Position numbers and translations under genes: made by a program | The notes under the pieces: model-generated | What the model was told of the DNA's origin: nothing | Databases searched by the model: none | What the model saw: the letters and a program-made list of their open reading frames with translations, nothing else | Assembly (NCBI GenBank): GCA_038373885.1 | Contig: JAWZYV010012523.1 | Span: forward strand, 62,001-126,000 | Reading direction: 5' to 3' | DNA length: 64,000 nucleotides | Source: Cheiracanthium punctorium | Lineage: Eukaryota; Arthropoda; Arachnida; Araneae; Cheiracanthiidae | Shown: in pieces, positions 32,295 to 43,825 of the stretch | Numbering within the stretch: position 1 is the first letter of the stretch | Layout: the number at the start of each line of letters is the position of its first letter

Positions 32295-33443
32295 TATTCC
32301 ATAACATTACAGTTGGTTGATTTTTCGCCAAATATGAATGATATCACTAATCTCGCTTCATTTTTGAAAGATTCACAGCTGCTATATTTTGATAAATCAT
32401 CGCCAAATGTCTGCATGTCAGGCGATTTTTGGCGCAGTCTTGAGGGTAGCGCAAGACGATTACTTCCCACACATCGGCACGCCAAGAGATCGCCAACAAT
32501 TTCACCCCCTTTTCAAGAACGATCAGTGCGTGACCCTGCAGATCTAGACTCACGGAAAATATCACGAGGATGGCCCCCGTTCTAAAGTGGGGATGGCAAA
32601 AGCGGGAAGATAGCAACCCATAAATTACTCCAGCCAGTGTCATTCGGAGATGTCTAGCAAGGGTATAATAAGAGTTCCTTTATCAGCAGCAATAATTAAA
32701 ACTTGTCTTTAGAAAAATATTTTAAAACGCTAGAAGCATCGCACTTACTATCGCTTATTTTGAAAAAAAAAAATTAGTATTTTATTCTTTTTTTTTCACG
32801 ATTTTAAAATACGCTAATTTTAATTTAAAATGCGTGCGCTCACTGTCTCAGGAAGGAAGGAAAAAAAGAAAAGAAGGGAAATTTGAAAAAAGAAAATTGC
32901 GTTAACTATTTGCATATATTTACCTCAAAATTTACTTATTGTTTTAGTTGTGGACGCAGGATCTTATTTTAGGCTGGGTATTCGGAGCACGTGACATGGC
33001 GCTTCCATTTTATAGTTGTCCTAGAAACTGCACAGATAGTATCAAAACACGTACTAAAATAATCTTTCACACATTATGAAGGTTTAATTTCTACCTGAAA
33101 ATGAAAGTAAATTATCTGAATATTTTAATTGAATCCAACAAATTATTCGAAGAGTTTAGTTTCATAAATTGACATTTATTTTCCTATTTTATAAAGATAG
33201 TTGAAAGTTATGCATAAATGTATAAATTTAATAATATCATATCTGATGCTAATAACTAATAAGTAGTTCGACAAAATCCTCTAAAGTTTTAGACATTCTA
33301 AAATTTAAACTTTTGGTCCGAGAAAAGAGAAAATTAGATTTTTTTTTTTTTCGGAAACATATATCGTAATTTAATGTGTTCTCTTGGGTATTTGTAGAGC
33401 CTGAAATATTTGTCCCATTAACCGTATATAGAACATTGTAAAA

Positions 33444-33482
<39 letters not shown>

Positions 33483-33954
33483 TTAAATTCTTTTTAAAAG
33501 CATTTTCTTAAATTCATGTTAAATATTTTTTGCAATTCCTCTAAAGAACTCTTGAGCAATGTGACAGAGGCGTTTAAAAGTTTAATGTTAAGAAAATCTT
33601 CATGCACAGGTGATTTGCGAAACGTAAATTAATTTCATGTAAGTAATATTCCACAACAATTTTTTTTTTCGGGTTTTCCTGCAAGTACCCTGCAGAGGGT
33701 GTTCACACATTTTTGTAACGATTTTGCAAAGATATATATAGAAATAAATATAAGAATTTTATTTTCTAATGTGTTCAGTCTGATAGCCCTTTCTTTGAAC
33801 CATCATATTGCATCTTGATTTCAAAGATGAAAGTCCTTTTCTTAAAACATCAAGGCTGATATTGTTCCACTCCTCCATCACAATCTTCTAGTAATATAAT
33901 CTTTTGTAGTAATATATGAATGTATCTTGTGTTTGCGTGATTATGGCAACGCTA
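32295..33954. other. Unassigned sequence with a GC-richer block
   Basis: Bases 32295-32650 are richer in G+C and contain several CGCCAAA / TTTGGCG words, recalling the LTR-like repeats at 38.7 and 56.6 kb without aligning to them. Frames across it are not recognisable. A poly(A) run of about 30 lies at 33449-33478. The remainder is AT-rich filler. Confidence 0.4.
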
Positions 33955-34165
33955 TACTAGGGTAATCTGCCAAGGATGGGAAGGTGCCTAGGTAGGAGAA
34001 CTTTCTAAGGGGTTCTAAAGCGTATTCACGTTACATCTGGAAAAAAACCTACCAAAAAACCAGACTGTTAGATCGACAGCTGCTCGATGTGACCCGATCC
34101 CGGGACCTTCACTCTTCGGCAGTCTACCATTTTCCGTGACATAACTACTGTGCGATGGTAAGGCT
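33955..34165 (-). repeat. Degenerate tRNA-like SINE remnant
   Basis: Read on the minus strand there is a 'ggtagactgccgaagagtga' / 'aggtcccgggatcgggtcac' arrangement, like the AGGTCCCGGGTTCGAATCC core of tRNA-derived SINEs. The B box is damaged. The identification is tentative. Confidence 0.35.
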
Positions 34166-34944
34166 ATAAATATATCTTAAAGTAGAAATAAAATTCAACT
34201 CATCTTCGTTTAGAAATATATTTAATTTTATATTTCAATTCCATTCATTATCACTGAAAAATAACGTTCAATAAATACTTGTCACACATTTTTGCTTTCA
34301 TGCCTTTTAAGATGCAATTTATTCCAGGAAAAACTCATGTATATGTAAAAAAAAAAAAAAAGTTACTATTTCATTTGTTTGTTCATCTTAAAATACACTG
34401 GAATAAAATAAGCTAGAAGTTTCTGCTAAGCTAAAGTTTCGCAGAAGTTGGTATAAAATAAGCTAGAAGTTTCAATTAAGTAGAAAATTTTACTTAATTG
34501 AAGTTTTAGACGTTTTTCGTATTTTGTATGTATTAAGAAAATAAATGTATTTTGTATTTTTTCAATTTAGAAAGCATTTTGTATTTTGTAATTTTTTGTG
34601 TTTGAATAAATGTAATTTGTATTATGCATCGAAAATACATTTTTTTATGTATTTTGCCCAACTCTGCTTCTGTAGCTGCTTTCAAAGACCATTGCCAAGC
34701 AAGCAGTAATTATTTTTATTTCCAACGGAAGGGAGAGTATGAGGGAGCGTCCTCTAAGTGAAACTGTACTCCCCCTCTCTAAACAACGGGGGATGAGGGG
34801 GAGAAAAGCAATAAACTTTAGGTTTACCTTTGCCGATCTCTGGGAAGATAGGGCGCAAGACCGTTATTAACGCCGACTGCAGGCTATAATCGTCGGTAGA
34901 CGTGTTAGATTTCCTTCGTGTGATTCTGTATAACACCATGTTGA
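34166..34944. other. Unassigned sequence
   Basis: Contains short local duplications ('aataaaataagctagaagtt' twice near 34400-34480; 'tgtattttgtatttt' several times at 34520-34600). No gene. Confidence 0.4.
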
Positions 34945-35123
34945 CAAGGGCTGCTCCAGCGAGGGGGCCATAGGGACCATAGCCCCCTCCGAACTTTTTG
35001 TTTTTGAACTTAAGATTCGTATACTTTACGATTCCTCATGTTCAATTAGCATTTTAAACAATTTGTAGACTATCTAAAGAGTTCAATGGCCCCCTCCGAA
35101 AATTCAGCCTGGAGCCGCCCTTG
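34945..35123. mobile_element. hAT-type MITE with perfect 8-bp target duplication
   Basis: The ends CAAGGGCTGCTCCAG and, read inward from the right, CAAGGGCGGCTCCAG match at 14 of 15 positions. A further GAGGGGGCCAT is shared just inside. CATGTTGA stands immediately on each side (34937-34944, 35124-35131), an exact 8-bp duplication as made by hAT transposases. It is 179 bp with no gene. Confidence 0.95.
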
Positions 35124-35533
35124 CATGTTGATCACACAATATCAAGAATGAATGAACAGCATTTGTTTTAATTAATCTAATAGTGGAAGAATATCCAGAA
35201 TTGGAACGCGGACATACAGATATGCAAACCTAAGTCATTTTTAGTTGGAAAGTGTTAAAATTATACTTAAATAGTTTCTTAGTCCAGGGAAATCTTTTAT
35301 GAGAACAAAATATTAATAAAGCCATACAAGGAAAATTCCTCACTAAAATTGAGGATAACAAATTACTTTAATACAATTAAGTCATTTTTTACGAGGCCAT
35401 AAAATACCCAGTTAATAAAGAAATGCAGGTTGATCATAATAAAATAAAATAAAATATAAAAAAGTTTCCCGACATGCTAACTCTTAACAGCTTCGGGAAA
35501 AAAAACTCAAAATACTGATGTTAAATGTTAAAA

Positions 35534-35703
35534 TAAATAAAAACTTTGTGAAAAAACACACATAAAATGATACTTATAACAAGATACGATCGTTTCGAAT
35601 GAAAATTTATTCAGTCTTCGTCTCACAGAACAGTGAGAACTGAAAAAGATAAAACTTTTATAAGTATCACTTCATGTGTGTTTTTTCACAAAGTTTTATT
35701 TGT
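35534..35703 (-). mobile_element. Foldback with Penelope-like 3' signature
   Basis: Arms 35534-35579 and 35659-35703 are inverted copies sharing AAAACTTTGTGAAAAAACAC and GATACTTATAA. Between them, on the minus strand, comes GACGAAGACTGAATAAATTT then TTCGAAACGATCG, which resembles the 'GAC-GAAG-ACTGA...CGAAACGTTCGT' ending often seen in Penelope-like elements. No reverse transcriptase is present. The assignment is by resemblance only. Confidence 0.4.
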
Positions 35704-35750
35704 CTTGGCGGCTTATTTACCCTGCGAATTGATATTTCAAATACTGTGTT

Positions 35751-35972
35751 TTGAACGTAAGCACTCCAGATCGTGATTATTTCAACGATAGAGCTCGCTG
35801 TTATGGTTGCAGTAAAGAAATTTCGAACTTTTCAATATTTAAATTCCTCTGCGCATATCAGAAGATTGAGAAACCATCAGTGGCGTTGAAAAGATACATG
35901 CATATCCAAAAGTACTGGCGTAAAACATATGTAAAGAAGAGCATTGTAAGGAGCAGTGAGAATACAGACTGA
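35751..35972 (+). other. Unrecognised open frame of 74 codons, no ATG at its start
   Basis: An uninterrupted stretch with balanced codon use contains CYGCSKEI near its start (residues about 17-24) and a basic second half (KRYMHIQKYWRKTYVKK). It begins with TTG, not ATG, and no convincing splice acceptor was placed. It could be an exon fragment or chance. No family is recognised. Confidence 0.2.
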
Positions 35973-36684
35973 AGGTACTTCGAAGAAACATCATTCACAT
36001 TGATAGACGCTGATGTTATCAAATACTAATAAAAAATAGTTGAAAATTCATGATTTCGGCAAAAGTTTTTATTCACACCCCTTTCACCCTCTCACTTCTT
36101 GTATTGCCCTTGGTCCAATAAAACTCGCCTTTGCAAATGCTTTACGTGCCAGCATTTCTTCGTGCATCGTTAGTACATCATATTTTTAATCCTCTGCTTT
36201 TTTTACCCTCTAAAAAAATCATAACTGATGGAGAATCAAACTGATGAAGAATCAAAGCCTGTATTTTGAGCTTTAGCTCTAACCTAAAATTTCAAAATCT
36301 TTATTAACTCAGCGATCTTCTTCTAGCCCAGCTATATCAAATTCTTTAAAAGACATCCAATGATTAGATGAAGAATTTTAGAATATGTAATTTTAGAAAA
36401 TGCGATACTATGGAAAAAAAAACTCATGAATCACAAGTATTAACGATTTTTTAAACGTAATATTAAATATACCGTTCAAAGTTGAAAAAGACAGTTTTCC
36501 TAAGTTAGTCAATAATATAACTATTGCATTGCTTATTTAAGAAATATTGCTGCTGCGAACTCTGTATTTTTTTAAATCACTGTAAAATAAATTTTAGAAA
36601 GTAACTTGAATTTCATCCTAAATCAGTCAACAGAGAAATAAAAATATAATTTTTGACAAGTTAATTAATCATATCAAATATTTA
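35973..36684. other. Unassigned AT-rich sequence
   Basis: No features recognised. Confidence 0.4.
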
Positions 36685-37120
36685 TACAGGTTTTATAATA
36701 GAACTTCCCCCATAAACAATATTCTGTAGCTAAAGCGGGTGATCAGGTTGACACCAATTGTGGCATATGTATTGTATACGAGATGCGATGAAGGATGTTT
36801 TTCAAAAAGTAGTTCCTAATATTTCCATTAGTTTTCGCTTTCCATGGGAATTCAGATCATGAAATGGCTCAAATTAGTTAATGAATGCCCAAATATATTT
36901 GAATCAATGACCAAATTGTTTGCACATTTCTAATTTTCCATTGTTGAATTTACTGTTTTACCATGCAAAGCGCCCCCAAGTGGACATTACTGATTCTTTT
37001 TTTTAAATTTCTTCGCATTTCATGTATAATCTATATATACCAAATTTGGTTTCACTTCGTTCAAGCGTTCCATCTGTAGAACCGTGTTTCTAGGGTAAAT
37101 TTAATTATAATCATCCTGCA
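36685..37120. mobile_element. TA-target MITE, family M copy 1
   Basis: Left end TACAGGTTTTATAATAGAAC and right end, read inward, TGCAGGATGATTATAATTAA enclose 436 bases flanked by TA (36683-36684, 37121-37122). Its first 80 bases align with the inverted right end of the copy at 40682-41154 (CTTCC...ATAAACA.TATTCTG..G). It contains GTCCACTTGGGGGCGCT on the minus strand (36969-36985). Confidence 0.7.
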
Positions 37121-37950
37121 TACAGTATATATATTTATCAAACTTAATTGCAACATGAACTAAAATAAGCCGTACAGAAAAGATTTTCTATACCTGTAAT
37201 TTTTTTTTCAATCAAAAAATTCAAATGATTTAGCCAAAATTTCTTTCCCTCTATTAAAGCAGAATAATTTTTGTTGATTGAACAAAATGTAAACTGCAAC
37301 TCTATTCATTAAAAAAAATATTTAACCAATATTTGCTTAACAATGGTTAACAAGAATCAAACTGTTGATTAAACAAAATTTTTATCCATTTCATAAAATA
37401 TCAACTACAATTTTGTTCATACAAATTTTTCCGTTAAAATGGGTTAATTCAATAGAATATATTTTTCAATGTAGCAACAGGCTGAGAAAAGTACAAAGAA
37501 AAAAAAATACCCCATATTCTCCCCCGAGATCTCACAGAGAAAACAGTAAATCGCTGATCAATACTTAAGGGTAGGTACCTCCACAGTGAAAAAATGCTCT
37601 CAAAGAATCATTCACAGAGGACTCTTATTAACGCAGTGAGCTAACTCAAACGCATGGGTGTAATTGTATTTCAAAATCTGCGAGTATAAAAAAGTAATAT
37701 TCGGGCAGCAAAATAATTCTTGCTTGTATCAGTGAAAAGTACACTCAACAAATTTAATTTTTGCTCACTGGAAATAAATAATTAATTTCATATTATATTT
37801 TTACTACAGTTTCACTAGTAACTGAATTCATTGTTACCACATAAGTTGAACAATCAAGTGAAACTGGAGACATTTTCTACAGTTCTTAGACTCTGAAGAT
37901 GAAGATAAATAAATAGAAATCAAATAGAACTTTACCTTACTGGCACTTTA
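37121..37950. other. Unassigned sequence
   Basis: AT-rich without recognisable features. Confidence 0.4.
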
Positions 37951-38150
37951 TAAATACCTTGAATTTCCTAGAAGCTGTAGCTATTTTGCATATTATTCTT
38001 CTTTTATGCATGTGTGGCATAATTTCCAGAATGCTTTTTTCTTGCGGTAATAAATACCTAGAATTTCCAAGAAGTTGTAGCTATTTTGCATCTTATTCTC
38101 CTTTTATGCATGCGTGGCATAATTTCTAGAATGCTTGTTTCTTGCGGTAA
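37951..38150 (+). repeat. Exact-length 100-bp tandem duplication
   Basis: Units 37951-38050 and 38051-38150 are both exactly 100 bases and about 91-92 percent identical. Each contains the small palindrome TTATGCATG.GTGGCATAA and ends CTTGCGGTAA. No third copy was found. Confidence 0.95.
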
Positions 38151-38674
38151 TTCTGGCAGATCATCCGAAGCCGCACATCTTCACTTGCGTTAATCAAAAT
38201 AATCTGCTGTCAGATTTTTAAAACCGCTTTGAGAGCTTTAGCCAAGCAGATGACTGCTATCCTTATTGCCATACACACAACCATGATCATGCTTACCAAA
38301 AATATATAATTAGAAAATTGTCATAAAAAGCCGTGAAAAAAAAAAGAACAGAATAGAACATGCAAAATGAACTCTAAAAGTCGCTCATTAAAACTGTGAT
38401 CAGCTTTTAAACCGCTAGCCAACTGTGCACTTTCAAAGCATGCTAGTTTTTTAAATTAAAATAAAAGTTGACATTTCCATTCTTATCTTGTTTACTGTTA
38501 TGATTAATTAAAATACTATGGAGCACCATCATGACATTGCATGCACGTCGGGTGACAATCGGCTGCGCATCCTTCTGAGCGGTTTCTGTCATTGTAATTC
38601 TATTACATTCTTGTTTCCTGGGTTCGACGTTCTGAAGTCCAGTTGGTGGTGGAAATTCTAGTAAAGAATCCATC
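38151..38674. other. Unassigned sequence left of LTR-like repeat
   Basis: If the repeat at 38675 were a 3' LTR, the polypurine tract and pol end should lie here. Neither a purine tract nor a pol frame is visible, arguing for a solo copy. Confidence 0.4.
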
Positions 38675-39333
38675 TGTCAGGATGGAACACAAACTTTATT
38701 GCTTCTAGAACTTCGTAGGACAATCAGCTATACAAAATTCGCAGGCACTAACGGCCAATAACTCGTTTATATCAGTTCACTCAGTACCGTAGCTTTCACA
38801 TATGCTGTAATTCTAACTCAAAATAAAAAACTTCCACAGAAAAAAATCAGTGGAAATATGCAAGGGATATCGTGACCAATCCCTTAAGACACAGCAACGA
38901 AGAATTTATACACAAAACTTAAAAATCAGCTTCGAAAAGCAAGACAAAACACTGCTTCTATGGCGTAACACATCAAACTAATTGGACGGGAGCTCAACTC
39001 AGACTGAACTGGGCCTCTGAATGCTTGTATTTATAGGTAGCGCAGAAGCTGCAAGAAGCTGCCAGGAGAATGTATTTCTCGAAGATTCCATAAAGTGGGA
39101 ATTTTTATTACGTCATAGAAGAGAAATATTGGGCTATTATGCATGGGAATGCAGGAAAAGTATCTTTACAAGCCCCATTGGGGAAATCCTGCCGAATGAC
39201 AAAATTTTCGCCAAACTTGGCGACTTTTGGCGAAATATCGCCAAATTTGGTGCCAAAAGTAAGTCCCCAAAAGTGAAGTTATCGAAGAAATATGACCAAT
39301 ATTTCTCGAGATTTCTAGAAACCCCACACTAAT
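38675..39333 (+). mobile_element. LTR-like repeat, copy 1 (possible solo LTR)
   Basis: It starts TGTCAGGATGG. It shares ordered blocks with the inverted copy at 56618-57293: CTTCTAGAACTTCGT, a CTGAACTGGG block, a TATA-like TTGTATTTATAG (39026-39037), GCTGCAAGAAGCT, a cluster of CGCCAAA/TTTGGCG words (39205-39256), and an end at ...CACTAATGAA. TG start, internal TATA box and 659-bp length suit an LTR. Similarity continues about 20 bases upstream of the TG, so the boundary is uncertain, and no 4-6-bp duplication was found. Confidence 0.55.
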
Positions 39334-40681
39334 GAATAGGGAAACTGAAAACTCCCTTATCTCCCGTTCTAGTTGACCGATTTTGATATAACAAAAAGCA
39401 AAAATTAACCATTTGACGCGTAGAATACGAATTTTAAACTATTTTAAACCCCAGAATAGAGGGTTGCCTCCGAAAACTCGTAACAATATTATACTACGTA
39501 AATACATTACGAGAATTTTTGTGACTCTGTTGCTCCAATGGCCGCTATTCTTGTCAAAATGCTCGAATATTATATCAGACTCGGGCCAGTGACATTGAGT
39601 GACTTCACTATTAATTCTATTTCCCGTGTTTAATTATACTGCATTTATATTAGAATACAAAATTCTTTTTATAGTGATTTGTTTTTCACTAAAATTTGGT
39701 AAAATTAAAGGAAGAATGTTAAAAAGAAAACCTTAAAAGAAATGCATTATAGTTGCCATCTATAACTTAAATAGAGTTTTAATGCTCTCAAAAATGTAAT
39801 TCTTTCAGGGCACAGGAATTAATTATTCACTACAAAAAGCGTGGAACAGATTGTCTGATTTAATTTTTCAAAGAAACTAAAATTTTCGGGATTTAAAGTC
39901 CATGACAAATTTTCTTAAAATATTTGGCGGGCAATGACTGAAATAAAATGAGATTTGTGAAAGGTCAGAGAATTAAAGTTTATTCACGTAAAATTTAGAT
40001 AAATTCTGTGACATCAATGAAATAATTTTAAACGTTAATGACGTTACACCAGTCAATCTTAATATTTTATTAGCATTTATTTTTTAAAACTAATGCCTTT
40101 TTAAAAAAAATATGAAGGTGCTTTGGGTATTTTTTTTCTCTATCGCATTTTAATTTTCATATTTCATTTTTAGTTTTCTGCTAATTATCGTAAACCAACG
40201 ACAAAATTAATTATGTAAGATTTAAAAGTCAATAAAGTTATTAAAGACCTTATTTTTCCATTGCAGACTTCGTGTCATTATGTTGTCTCAGGAGCATTTT
40301 AATTAAACCTCAAACACTTTTATATTAGAAAAGAAAAAAAAACCCATAAGCTATTAACATAAACTGGCATTGTGTTAGAGTAAGCAAATTAGCTCCAAGC
40401 AAGACTTAAAGGTGATTTAGGTAGTTCAGCATATAGTTCTTAAATGTTAGGGAAAGTCGAAAGTATTTATAAACGTATTGAAAACGCTACTTCTGCCAAA
40501 AAAACAAGTAAGGGACATACTTTTTTCAAGCCGCGCAATTGCGTTTGGTGCTTGTCCTCAAAAGTCATTGTTTATTTTGTTTTAAGTAAACAAAAATTAG
40601 TGTAGGTAGATTTAAACTGCATAAAATTTAGTTATAAACCCATGAAAAGTCCCCCAGCAAGTCCTGGTCTAGATAAAAATA
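39334..40681. other. Unassigned AT-rich sequence
   Basis: No feature recognised on either strand. Confidence 0.4.
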
Positions 40682-41154
40682 CAGGGAGTATATAATTAAG
40701 CTTCCCCTATAAACAGGTTTCTATAGGTAAAACTGATAAACGGATTCTAACCAAACTTGCAACAAGGACTAAACAGATGATGCGCTTCAGAAATTTTGCA
40801 GAAAAAAAAAAAAAAAAAAAAAAAAAGAATTATAAAAGTGTCCACTAGAGGTGGCTTTCTCTTTGTATATATAAATAGAAAATTTAACAATGGAAATGGC
40901 TAATGCAGAATGTAAAAATTAAATTCAGCATTATTTCAATAGTTTTTGAACATTTATTAATTAATTCGGGGCTTTATAGAGCTAAATTCAGCATGCAAAA
41001 CGACACCTAGTGGATATTTTTCGACTTAACTTTTCAAAAACATTCCTTAAGCTGTGTTCCTGCTCAGTGTATATGGCAAATTTGGTGGCAGTCGGATCAC
41101 CTGATTCATCTGCAGAATACTGTTTATACAGGAAGTCTAATTATAACTACCCTG
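40682..41154. mobile_element. TA-target MITE, family M copy 2
   Basis: Left CAGGGAGTATATAATTAAGC and right, read inward, CAGGGTAGTTATAATTAGAC continue with CTTCC..TATAAACAG on both sides, giving a TIR of about 35-45 bases. TA precedes the left end (40680-40681); the right flank is AA, presumably mutated. CTCF-like words occur at 40841-40856 (TCCACTAGAGGTGGC) and 41001-41013 (minus CCACTAGGTGTCG). It has a poly(A) run at 40802-40826 and no gene. Confidence 0.75.
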
Positions 41155-42626
41155 AATAAACAATTAACAAAAAAACTGTCGATAAATAGTTAGGCTTTTT
41201 CAACGGGAGATTCGCACTGTAAATATATGGGTTTCTAGCTCAGGGTTCAGGAGATTAAAATGTCACATTCACAAAGTAATGTATATAGTTTAAAACATAA
41301 GCAGTGTTGGTCTTAACGCACATTCTTTTTTATATTGTTATTCTAATGGGACTTTCGCGGTTTTAAAACTCATGTTTTTATATCGAACGATTAACAGCGC
41401 TTGTCATTTCATGTATTTATTTTATGTTTCTAATTTGTTTGACTTCATAAATATAGTTTCAAAATAGATGCATATGGTTACAAAGGCCCTTTCTTGCTGG
41501 AAATTGAACGATTTGATTGGCTACTACTTATGTGTAAATATTTTGTCCAATTAAATTGCATTTTTAGTAGTGAAAGTAGAGTCGTTCGCATAGTGAAAAG
41601 TATTAAAGGAGCTTTTTTTCTAGTTTTCGCATACAAGATTGTGACCTTGAAATGGATTATCGACAGCGAAGACTGTTTCGAGATACTTTTGAACGGTGTA
41701 TACTCTTCCCAATTTAACCATCGTCAAATACCGTATAACCTGTTTTGAACTCTTTGAGTCTCTTGAGCATTGAATAGTCTAGAACTTATCCGCGACAGAT
41801 AAAAAAGATTTGGAGCAAAACGCCTTTTTTGATAATGCGAAAAGCATTACTGACATGGAAGTTATCCAGTTTATGGTCGGATGAAGTTATAAAAAGAATG
41901 TTAAGAAATGCGATGTCATACACTGTTAGCATACACTATAAATGCTGTTAAATCTGTGGCTCCGTAGTATTTAATATGTTCCTCCATGACTGCTGAAAAC
42001 TACTGAACTGAAGTGAGCGGACCGATTTTTAAAAATAAAATGTTACTGTTTTAAAACTTATAATTAAAAAAATTAAAGTATCCTTGTCTGGCTCGTAGCT
42101 GAGGGATGTTTTGTTTAAAAGAAAAGTTTTTTTTTATGCAAAGTGGTTTTTATTCTTTGGCCAAAGCCTGTTATCAAGCTGTATATGTTTTACGGTACAG
42201 CAGAGAATTATTTTTAAAATTTCCTGTAAAAAGCACTTTAATCGAGGCTAAATCATCCGCTCCAATAATTATTCGCATTCTGTATCAATCCCCGCTCTCC
42301 GCTGTACTTGTTCTTGCGTTCTACCGTGTTCGATGCGCCAAAACTTTTAATACTGTGAAAATGAGTGGTTATGCTGCATTAAATGGCTCAAATCATTCAA
42401 GTAAAGTTTTGATAATGTTTAGATTTCCAGTGCTGAAACAAATAAGGCAAGAATAAATTTCCAAAGTAGAGAAGGATTAATTACTACCTCGTAGTTTTTT
42501 CTGCGCAATCCGTTCCGTTTCGTTTCTCTGAGAAACGAACAATGCGAGAATGAGCCAGCTTCGAGTCTAGTATCCTTAGCAAAGCCCCACCTAAATTTAA
42601 AAAAAAATGAATTATATTCCAGAAAT
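41155..42626. other. Unassigned sequence
   Basis: The longest frame (42106-42456, plus, 116 codons) has no domain or codon pattern I recognise and I do not call it a gene. Confidence 0.4.
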
Positions 42627-43825
42627 CCCAGACAGCACATAAGCTTAAATCAAGCTTGACATTTCTTTGAATTTGACGTATTAATACAAGCTTGACAGTT
42701 CAATTCAATAGCTTGATTTCCCTTTCGAAAGCGTGCAGTGATGGCGCCATCTGTGAAAGAGAATGGACATTAATTGTCTAGCGTTTCGCAAATTGCTCAT
42801 ATTATATCGTAAAAGTTGTGTTTTATTTTATTATCGCACAAAACCTGGACATTAGAACACGCAAGGGGAAGGAATGAATGGGATAAGCCCCTCTGAAGTG
42901 TAACACGAGGGGAGTTTTAGTTTTATTTATATCTAATTAACATTAGTAATTCCATTAAGTAATTAATTAGCCCTAAAATAAATTTTAATATAATTAACAG
43001 AATTTAGTTGGTTAATATACTTCACTTTAAGGGTGGTAGAATGAGGCGGTTTCTGGCCGCTACAAGATAATTTATCATCAGTCATAAATATACGTGACCA
43101 TAGAATAAAAAAAAAAAAGATTCTATATTTCCAAATATGGAAATTCTTCGAAATAAAATACAATTATACTACGAAATTGATTTCAAAATCAGTCGTTTGT
43201 CTCGATTTTTCCCAGTATTGCCCAGCATGAGTGTCGTGATATTGAAAGTTTTAAAACGTGTGCTGCTGTTAAGTTTATATTATGTTTATTTCCCTATTAA
43301 AGAGTCTCTAAATCACGCATAACATTATTTTAATTTTGATGCATCCCATGGGAAAATAAAAGAAACAAATAACACATCGACCACTTATCAGTCTGGCCGG
43401 AAATATCCCTAACAGTCACTTCAAACATTAGTCATGTCAGCCCGACTCAGATTGGCGCAGCAGATAGGACGCTCGCCTCCCAACCCAAAGGTCCCGGGTT
43501 CTATTCTAGCAGCGGACACTTGATGGAAACAGATAAATTGAAATTTCAGCATAGAGGGGGAAATGCGTGGCAAAATAAAATGTGTTGGGCGAGTTCGCGT
43601 CTGTTTAGGAAATTTTTTAAGCTTGAAATTATGCTTGCTATGACAAGCTTGATTCAAGCTTGAAATGTCAAGCTTAATGCAAGCTGGGCATGTGTAAACT
43701 AGAACTCTTGATTCAAGCTTGCATTAAGCTTACACGCTTGAAAATTTCAATCTTAATTCAAGTTTATTCACTTGATAAATCAGCGCTTGCTGCAAGTTTG
43801 ATGTAAGTTTGCTGTGCTGTCTGAG
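42627..43825. mobile_element. Family-C element 2
   Basis: Left end CCCAGACAGCACA (42627) and right end, read inward, CTCAGACAGCACA (43825) match at 12 of 13 positions. AT stands on both sides (42625-42626, 43826-43827). Near both ends, and most densely at 43618-43760, AAGCTTG-type words recur in both orientations (for example GACAAGCTTGATTCAAGCTT). A tRNA-like SINE lies within (43438-43610). No transposase was recognised. Terminus style, AT target and subterminal arrays match the element at 8063-9722. Confidence 0.75.
43438..43610 (+). mobile_element. tRNA-derived SINE inside family-C element 2
   Basis: A-box-like ATTGGCGCAGCAGATAGGAC and a degraded B box GGGTTCTATTCTAGC follow the tRNA spacing, preceded by AGGTCCC. 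The tail is not defined. Confidence 0.55.

Noticed and set aside
32202..32585. 127-codon plus and 98-codon minus frames overlapping the Tc1 right end
   Set aside because: They cross the transposon boundary and TIR, and neither shows a known domain.
39021..39332. 103-codon plus-strand frame
   Set aside because: It lies wholly within the LTR-like repeat and is not kept in the inverted copy at 56618-57293.
42106..42456. 116-codon plus-strand open frame
   Set aside because: No recognisable domain, codon use follows local AT bias, no promoter or splice context; chance length in 64 kb is plausible.
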